From Victivallales bacterium (lineage in GTDB: Bacteria; Verrucomicrobiota; Lentisphaeria; Oligosphaerales; Oligosphaeraceae), in NCBI GenBank assembly GCA_017963875.1, contig JAGCTA010000533.1, positions 1 through 16,815 of the forward strand: DNA of 16,815 nt, in the 5' to 3' direction. The notes beneath the pieces are model-generated. The model searched no databases. It was not told where the DNA came from and saw only the letters and a list, made by a program, of their open reading frames with translations. Of this stretch, positions 1 to 5,612 are shown one piece after another (the first letter of the stretch is position 1; each line of letters starts with the position of its first letter). The position numbers were made by a program, and so were the translations under genes.

Positions 1-2744
1 ACATGAAAGGTTTTGAGGTCGCCGAGCAGTTCAGGAAACTGGAACGCGGGGATGCATTCACATTGCCGTTGATAGGTATTTCAGGGAATTCGGGAACGCA
101 ACTTGTCGAGCAGGCGATTGCTTCGGGGATGAATGCAATGATGCTCAAGCCCATTACCCGCAAGAGTCAGTTGGCCTACATGAATATTTTCCTTAAGGAG
201 GAGAATTACAGCAAGGTCCTTGCAAGCAGGATGCACAAGCGGTTGAATGAAATCAACAAGGACCTTTCCGTTAGCAAATACAAGGCGGATATCGTTTCCT
301 ATCTTGTGAATCATCATGACCTGAAGGAAATCATCAACTATACGGCAGAGCATCTGCTGGCCATCGCAGGCTGTCGCCGTGTTCTGATGTATTATGAGGA
401 AGGTGGGCAATGCCACGAATGGTGTGCGCAAGGCGTTTCCTCATGTCCTGTAATGCTGTCATGCGGAGCCCTCCATGCTTCTGATGGTGAATATGAATGC
501 CGTTGCGGTGGAAAATCGTACATAAGGGAAATCAATGTTGGGGGGAAACTCTTTGGACGTTTGGCGGTACAGTACGGCGAACAGTCCAGGGCGTTGGGCG
601 AGCAGTTGCTTCATGAGGCATCTGGCATCGTCACCATGGCGGTGGAACGGTCGATAGCGGAGAAGAACCAGCAGAATATGATGGCGATGCTTGAGGAGCG
701 TTCATTGGAGACTCAGTCTGCGAATGAATTGATTCTTGGCATGTTGAACAGCATCCCGATACCGTTTTTTGTCAAGGACATCAAGGATGATTTCCGCTAT
801 TTGATGTGCAATGACGCTTATGTCGCTGCTATCTCCAAAGCGAAGGAAGACATCATCGGCCATACGGATTCGGAGCTGTTCAGCCAAAAGATGGGGACGA
901 AGATAAGGGAGGACGATTTGACGGCGGTGAATAGTGCCAATCGATTCCTCAAAAAGTTCAATGTGAATGACCAGTGGATATGGTCGAATGGACGAATCTA
1001 TGACGAGACGAAGCAGTTGTTTACCGACAAGAATGACCGCCGTCTGTTGCTTTGCACGGCAGAAGATGTCACGGATGCTAAATATGAAATAGTCAGGGCA
1101 AAATTCAAATCTGATATTACGACCTTTTTGTCGAAGAATGTTGATTGCGATGAGATTCTCGAGTATGTTGCTCTCCAGTTGCGCGAGGTGACGGATTGCG
1201 ACTTCATTGTGCTTCACTGCGCTGACGGCAGCCATCGGGAGTGGGCAAAGGACGGGAGCCATTGGACATGCGATTATTGTGGGCAATGTTTCTTTGTGAA
1301 TTCCCAAGGGCCGCAGTTTGATGCAGAGCACATTGCAGAAGTTACTGATATCAGCCATGTTGCAGGTGCGAAAGTCCCTGCGAAATGTCGTGCACATGCT
1401 ATAATGTCCCATCAGATCATGTTTCAGGAAAAAGTCTGGGGGCAACTTGCCATCCATTATGCAAAGGAGTGCCAGGCATTTCCGAAATCCATGCGTAATC
1501 TGTTGCAGATTGCCGCCGATGTCATGACATCGACTTTGGAGCGAGAGGAGTATATCACCCATATCAAGATGGAACGTGACAATGCGATTGCCGCAGAGAA
1601 GGCCAAGAATTTCTTTTTTGCGACGGTCAGTCATGATATCCGCACGCCGTTGAACTCGATCGTAGGGTTCTCAGAGTTACTGAAGCGTGGTGAGGATGAT
1701 CCGAAGGTCCGTGAGAACTATTTGGATGCTATCATGGTCAGCAGCAAGAAGTTGGAGTCATTGATAACTGACGTGCTCGACATCTCCAAACTTGAGGCTG
1801 ACAAGATGAAGTTCTTCTACGAGATGATTGAACTTTCCAAATTGTTTGACAGTGTCTGCGTCATATTTGAGCAGAAGGCAAGGGAGAAGGGAATTGCGTT
1901 GACAATTGAATGCAAGGACATTCCTGTTGTGAGCATCGATCAGCATCGTGTGAGGCAGATTCTGCTTAATCTTGTCGGTAATGCCGTGAAATACACGGAG
2001 AAGGGGAGTGTTTCCATTCGTGCTTCCTTTGAAAGGAAAAATGAGTCCATCGGGGAATTGACTGTTGCTGTGGCTGATACGGGCATTGGCATTCAGAAGG
2101 AGGACCTCGAAAATGTCATGAAGCCGTTTGCACAGTTGAGAAAATCAGACCAAGTCGATGGAACGGGGCTTGGCCTGACCGTTTGTTATCAATTGTTGAA
2201 ACGGATGAACGGTGAGATGTCCATTGAGAGCACCGTCGGCAAGGGAAGCGTGCTTACGATGGTGCTTCACGATGTGCCATACAAAATGGAGGAGCGCAAG
2301 AACGAGGTCGAAGTGAAGGCAGGCAGTGTTTCTCAGGAGACCACCGTACCACTTAACTATGAGACCGTTAAACTACTGCTGGTTGACGATTCCAAACTCA
2401 ATTTGATGGTATTGCAAAAAATGTGCGTCAAAATGGGCTTTAAAGAAATCGCCATGGCAGAAGATGGTTTGAAGGCGTTGGAAGTCATGGAAGCACAGCC
2501 CATCGATATTGTGTTGACCGATATTCGGATGCCGAATATGCGTGGGGAAGAATTGGTTGCGAAGATTCGGCAGGATGAGCGATTCAAGAACTTGCCCGTA
2601 TTTGCGGTGACTGCTGAAGTGGATGCCTTGAGAACGTATTCACAGGCGGGTTTTACTGGCATACTGCTGAAGCCATTGAACATTGACAAGATCAATGGGT
2701 GTCTTGATGCGGTGATGAAGGGTGAGCCAGTTGCATTGGAATAA
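1..2744 (+). CDS. Hybrid histidine kinase with receiver domains at both ends (5' end outside window)
   Basis: A two-component sensor kinase expected to autophosphorylate on His and relay phosphate to receiver Asp residues. Numbering is from the Met at base 3. Residues 1-70 are the second half of a receiver domain (the GISGNS strand and the MLKP Lys49), so the gene starts upstream of the window. A Cys-rich GAF-like domain follows (about 90-218), then PAS (about 240-358), a second homologous Cys-rich GAF (about 364-512), HisKA with phospho-acceptor His544 in SHDIRTPLN, and HATPase_c with N660 (N box), DTGIGI 692-697 and GTGLGL 720-725. The C-terminal receiver (about 788-905) has the DD pair 795-796, phospho-site D840, T870 and K890. 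No transmembrane segment is visible, so the visible part looks cytoplasmic. The esterase gene begins 12 bases after the stop. There is no DNA-binding domain, so a separate partner must carry the output. The ligand is unknown. Confidence 0.93.
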   Translation, partial: MKGFEVAEQFRKLERGDAFTLPLIGISGNSGTQLVEQAIASGMNAMMLKPITRKSQLAYMNIFLKEENYSKVLASRMHKRLNEINKDLSVSKYKADIVSYLVNHHDLKEIINYTAEHLLAIAGCRRVLMYYEEGGQCHEWCAQGVSSCPVMLSCGALHASDGEYECRCGGKSYIREINVGGKLFGRLAVQYGEQSRALGEQLLHEASGIVTMAVERSIAEKNQQNMMAMLEERSLETQSANELILGMLNSIPIPFFVKDIKDDFRYLMCNDAYVAAISKAKEDIIGHTDSELFSQKMGTKIREDDLTAVNSANRFLKKFNVNDQWIWSNGRIYDETKQLFTDKNDRRLLLCTAEDVTDAKYEIVRAKFKSDITTFLSKNVDCDEILEYVALQLREVTDCDFIVLHCADGSHREWAKDGSHWTCDYCGQCFFVNSQGPQFDAEHIAEVTDISHVAGAKVPAKCRAHAIMSHQIMFQEKVWGQLAIHYAKECQAFPKSMRNLLQIAADVMTSTLEREEYITHIKMERDNAIAAEKAKNFFFATVSHDIRTPLNSIVGFSELLKRGEDDPKVRENYLDAIMVSSKKLESLITDVLDISKLEADKMKFFYEMIELSKLFDSVCVIFEQKAREKGIALTIECKDIPVVSIDQHRVRQILLNLVGNAVKYTEKGSVSIRASFERKNESIGELTVAVADTGIGIQKEDLENVMKPFAQLRKSDQVDGTGLGLTVCYQLLKRMNGEMSIESTVGKGSVLTMVLHDVPYKMEERKNEVEVKAGSVSQETTVPLNYETVKLLLVDDSKLNLMVLQKMCVKMGFKEIAMAEDGLKALEVMEAQPIDIVLTDIRMPNMRGEELVAKIRQDERFKNLPVFAVTAEVDALRTYSQAGFTGILLKPLNIDKINGCLDAVMKGEPVALE

Positions 2745-2756
2745 AGGAATCAAGTG

Positions 2757-3584
2757 ATGCAAGAGACATTGATTAACAGCACATGTGTTGAATTGTGGCC
2801 CCAAGGGCGTATGCCTGGGCGAAGGCCGTTGGGAGCAGAGCATCTACACAATCCTGGGCGCGATACGGTCATTCGCGTGACCTCCATTCAGGAACCTGCT
2901 ATGTATGTATTTCCAGCAGAGAAACAGTCAGGTCCTGCGCCTCTGATGGTTGTTTGTCCAGGCGGCGGCTATTCATATATGGCATGGAATCTGGAGGGGA
3001 CTGAAATCGCGTCTTATCTGACTGCCAGAGGAATGGCAGCCGCAGTTCTCAAATATCGTTGTCCCGATAATCGCGAGGGCGCATTCATGGATGTCCAGCG
3101 TGCCATTCGAGTGGCGCGATATCATGCAAAGGAATGGAATATCGACCCGAAGCGGATTGGCGTCATGGGATTTTCCGCAGGCGGCCATTTGTCGGCGAAA
3201 GCGGCGACGGGGTACAATCATCCCGCATATCAGCCCGTTGATGAGATTGATGAGTTGAGTGCGTTGCCAGATTATGCCGTGTTGGTATATCCTGCCTATC
3301 TGAATGACGAGACATCTGCGGAGACGGAGTCCAATGTGGCGGGGGAATTCTTGCCATTGGAGTGCATGCCGCCCGTTCTGGTACTTCACAATGAGGATGA
3401 TCCGAGGTATGTCAAAGGCTCCAAGGCACTTATAGCCAAAATGACGGAAATGGGGCTTGACATCCAGTGGAAGATATGGCATGGAGGCGGTCATGGATAT
3501 GGCCTGCGTAGCCAAAAGGAAGTGAAGGACTGGCCGAATGTCATGGTTGAATGGTTTAAATCGAAAGGCATTCTTCAGAAATGA
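2757..3584 (+). CDS. Alpha/beta-hydrolase, carbohydrate-esterase-like (BD-FAE / acetylxylan-esterase type)
   Basis: A 275-residue serine hydrolase of the alpha/beta fold, probably removing acyl groups from sugars or similar small esters. Visible features are an oxyanion-hole motif CPGGGY (67-72), nucleophile-elbow GFSAGG with Ser140, a likely acid Asp in NEDDPRY (214 or 215) and the catalytic His246 in GGGHGYGL. The length is normal for the family. There is no signal peptide, so it should act in the cytoplasm. I chose the ATG at 2757, which has AAGGA eight bases upstream; a GTG at 2754 would add only one residue. It follows the kinase by 12 bases and overlaps the methyltransferase by four bases, so the three are probably co-transcribed. 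The substrate cannot be told from sequence; acetylated xylo- or other oligosaccharides are the best family-based guess. Confidence 0.88.
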   Translation: MQETLINSTCVELWPQGRMPGRRPLGAEHLHNPGRDTVIRVTSIQEPAMYVFPAEKQSGPAPLMVVCPGGGYSYMAWNLEGTEIASYLTARGMAAAVLKYRCPDNREGAFMDVQRAIRVARYHAKEWNIDPKRIGVMGFSAGGHLSAKAATGYNHPAYQPVDEIDELSALPDYAVLVYPAYLNDETSAETESNVAGEFLPLECMPPVLVLHNEDDPRYVKGSKALIAKMTEMGLDIQWKIWHGGGHGYGLRSQKEVKDWPNVMVEWFKSKGILQK

Positions 3585-4747
3585 CGGAATCGAAGGTTGA
3601 GGAATTCCTGGAGGAGTTTTTTGGGGGAAAGGTAGAGCGACTGGTGCTGAGCAGTCCAATTGAGAGGAATGAAAGCGTCCAGCGGATTTCCATTCGGCGA
3701 TTTACGAAAGGATATCAAATGGAGCGCATCATAGGGACACAGGCATTCCATGAAAACCTTTCCTTGAATGATGTCCAGCGGGTTGTTCAGGATAATCTGG
3801 GCAATGTATATCGTCAGTTCAATGGATGGAATGACTCAGGGGAATACACATTGAGCATATCCTCCGACGGAGCGGTCAAATGCCATAGAAAAAGGAACCA
3901 GGTGGCACGGCCATTTGTCGAGGAGCATAACAGGGCCAAGAAGCGGCTTCTGCCAGAAAACAGCATTGTTCCACCACTGGTTGACATGGGTATTTTTACA
4001 GAGGACGGACGGCTCGTTCCGTCAAAGTCTGACAAATACAGGCAAATCAACCGATTTTTGGAATTCATAGACGACGTGCTGACGGAGGACATGCATGAGA
4101 AGACGTTTCATGTCGTCGATTTTGGCTGTGGCAAATCCTATTTGACGTTTGTCGTCTATTATTATTTGACTGTAGTCAAGGGAATGGACGTCTGCATGAC
4201 AGGACTTGACTTGAAGGCGGATGTCATCGCGCATTGCAATCAGGCCGCCCAAAAATACGGCTATTCAAATTTGTCATTCCAGGTCGGGGATATATGTGCT
4301 TATGATGGAGAGCAGGATATTGATATGGTCGTGACGCTCCATGCATGTGACACGGCGACGGATTACGCATTGGCGTATGCCGTCAAACATCATGTAAACT
4401 GCATTCTTTCGGTGCCTTGCTGCCAGCATGAACTGAATGGTCAGATGCATAGCGATAATCTTTCCATTCTCTGTAGATATGGCATTGTCCAGGAGCGCAT
4501 TGCGGCATTGATGACTGATGCGTTGCGAGCCAATCTGCTGACTGCCTGCGGATACAAGACGCAAGTCTTGGAGTTCATCGAGTTGTCGCATACTCCAAAG
4601 AATCTTCTGATACGTGCGGTGAAAGCGAATCTGCCCGCTGATGTCAGGCGGCGCGCCTGGGAAGAGGCGCAAACTCTGATGGCTCAATTCGGCTTCAGAC
4701 CGACGCTTGTCGAGCAATTGAAACCTATCCTTCCAGAATTCCAGTGA
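3581..4747 (+). CDS. Class I SAM-dependent methyltransferase (Methyltransf_32-like)
   Basis: A 388-residue protein with a Rossmann-type SAM domain in its central and C-terminal part. Motif I is VDFGCGKSY (179-187), the acidic residue after strand 2 is Asp210 (TGLDLKAD), and Asp237 sits in the VGDI turn. LHACD (253-257) and VPCCQHEL (278-285) resemble the conserved blocks of the Methyltransf_32 family, whose bacterial members are mostly of unknown substrate. The first ~170 residues are an accessory domain that I do not recognise; with its basic stretches it could bind nucleic acid, but that is a guess. The ATG overlaps the esterase stop as ATGA and has no clear Shine-Dalgarno sequence, implying translational coupling. 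It ends 22 bases before the convergent toroid-protein gene. Methyl transfer to RNA, protein or a small molecule all remain possible. Confidence 0.85.
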   Translation: MTESKVEEFLEEFFGGKVERLVLSSPIERNESVQRISIRRFTKGYQMERIIGTQAFHENLSLNDVQRVVQDNLGNVYRQFNGWNDSGEYTLSISSDGAVKCHRKRNQVARPFVEEHNRAKKRLLPENSIVPPLVDMGIFTEDGRLVPSKSDKYRQINRFLEFIDDVLTEDMHEKTFHVVDFGCGKSYLTFVVYYYLTVVKGMDVCMTGLDLKADVIAHCNQAAQKYGYSNLSFQVGDICAYDGEQDIDMVVTLHACDTATDYALAYAVKHHVNCILSVPCCQHELNGQMHSDNLSILCRYGIVQERIAALMTDALRANLLTACGYKTQVLEFIELSHTPKNLLIRAVKANLPADVRRRAWEEAQTLMAQFGFRPTLVEQLKPILPEFQ

Positions 4748-4769
4748 AGGGTGGTGAAAAAGGCTTGGG

Positions 4770-5606
4770 TCATTCGCCCAGACAGATGATTATCGTCTGA
4801 ATAGCCAAAGCGGTGTTTTGCAGAATCGTTGGCTCTGGCTGGTCTTTGGCCGACCAACTGCCATCGCCACGCTGCCTGTCAAGAAGCGCGGCGATAATGT
4901 CCGCCTTCCAGTTGTCGTAAGGGAACGCATTTGCGGCATTGCATGCTTGGAACGCCCGTGCGGCCCAATAAAGGTCGCTGATTGACGCCTGATAGCAGTT
5001 GGCTGAACGTGCGGATGCATACAGTGTTTTCAGGGATGTTTCTGTATGGACGCCAGTGGCGATTGCAAGTGCAAGTTGTTCAGCATGGCTTGTGGGTGTT
5101 AAGGTAGCGAGTTGCGTCAGTGCATTTTCAACTGGGGTGTTGGGACGTACGCGGCGTGAGCAGATTGCCAAAGCGTCCGCGTGCCAGACTGCGGCGTGAT
5201 TCGGCGGCAACGGCCGTTCAAGCAACAATGAGAGCGCCTTGCTCAATGTGTTTCTGTCTGTGTGCGAAGACGTCTCCAGAAGCAGCCGAATCCGAATGGC
5301 CTCATGCCAGTCGGATTCGGTTGGAGAAATACGGACGTATGCCAATGCCTTGGAAGAGGGGATGGCGATATCGTCGCTGTCGAGATAAGAGTTGGCTGCC
5401 AGCAAAGCCTGGGCCGAAAGTGACGTCAGCGGGGGATTATCGAGCCAACTGCCGTTGTCATTCTGGTGTGAGACCAGAAAAACGGCGGCGCGTGCCACGG
5501 CGGCGCGTCCCTCAAGTGCCATGGATGCGCCGACCGTCTGCGCATTCAGCGAGATAAACGACAGGAGAAACAGACAGATGAGTTTTGGAAGGCAATGGCA
5601 AAACAT
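4770..5606 (-). CDS. Exported alpha/alpha-toroid protein (squalene-cyclase / prenyltransferase repeat)
   Basis: A 278-residue protein with a hydrophobic N-terminal segment (about 9-20, LICLFLLSFISL) followed by small residues, consistent with a signal peptide cleaved near residue 22-28. The mature part is almost all alpha-helical. It carries two QW-type repeat signatures, QNDNGSW (48-54) and QRGDGSW (about 245-251), typical of the alpha/alpha-toroid fold shared by squalene-hopene cyclases, protein prenyltransferases and many bacterial secreted proteins of unknown role. The DxDD catalytic motif of class II terpene cyclases is not seen, and the protein is less than half the length of a true cyclase, so a binding or structural role is more likely than terpene synthesis. 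It is last in the three-gene minus-strand operon. Its ATG lies six bases after the GHL10 stop, with only a poor ribosome site, so translation is probably coupled. Confidence 0.8.
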   Translation of the reverse strand: MFCHCLPKLICLFLLSFISLNAQTVGASMALEGRAAVARAAVFLVSHQNDNGSWLDNPPLTSLSAQALLAANSYLDSDDIAIPSSKALAYVRISPTESDWHEAIRIRLLLETSSHTDRNTLSKALSLLLERPLPPNHAAVWHADALAICSRRVRPNTPVENALTQLATLTPTSHAEQLALAIATGVHTETSLKTLYASARSANCYQASISDLYWAARAFQACNAANAFPYDNWKADIIAALLDRQRGDGSWSAKDQPEPTILQNTALAIQTIIICLGE

Positions 5607-5612
5607 TAGCGC

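Noticed and set aside
702..1634. 310-codon open frame on the minus strand
   Set aside because: It lies wholly opposite the GAF-PAS-GAF part of the kinase, whose protein sequence matches known domains. The minus-strand product shows no recognisable motif.
5461..5479. Perfect inverted repeat TTCTGGT/ACCAGAA
   Set aside because: It lies inside the toroid coding sequence, has no T-run or promoter context, and seven-base arms can occur by chance in a window this size.
5482..5508. Twelve-base direct repeat ACGGCGGCGCGT (5482-5493 and 5497-5508)
   Set aside because: It encodes the repeated Arg-Ala-Ala-Val helix residues of the toroid protein at a 15-base in-frame spacing, so protein sequence explains it.
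4770..5606. Squalene-hopene cyclase or terpene biosynthesis gene
   Set aside because: It has QW-like repeats but lacks DxDD and is far too short for a cyclase.
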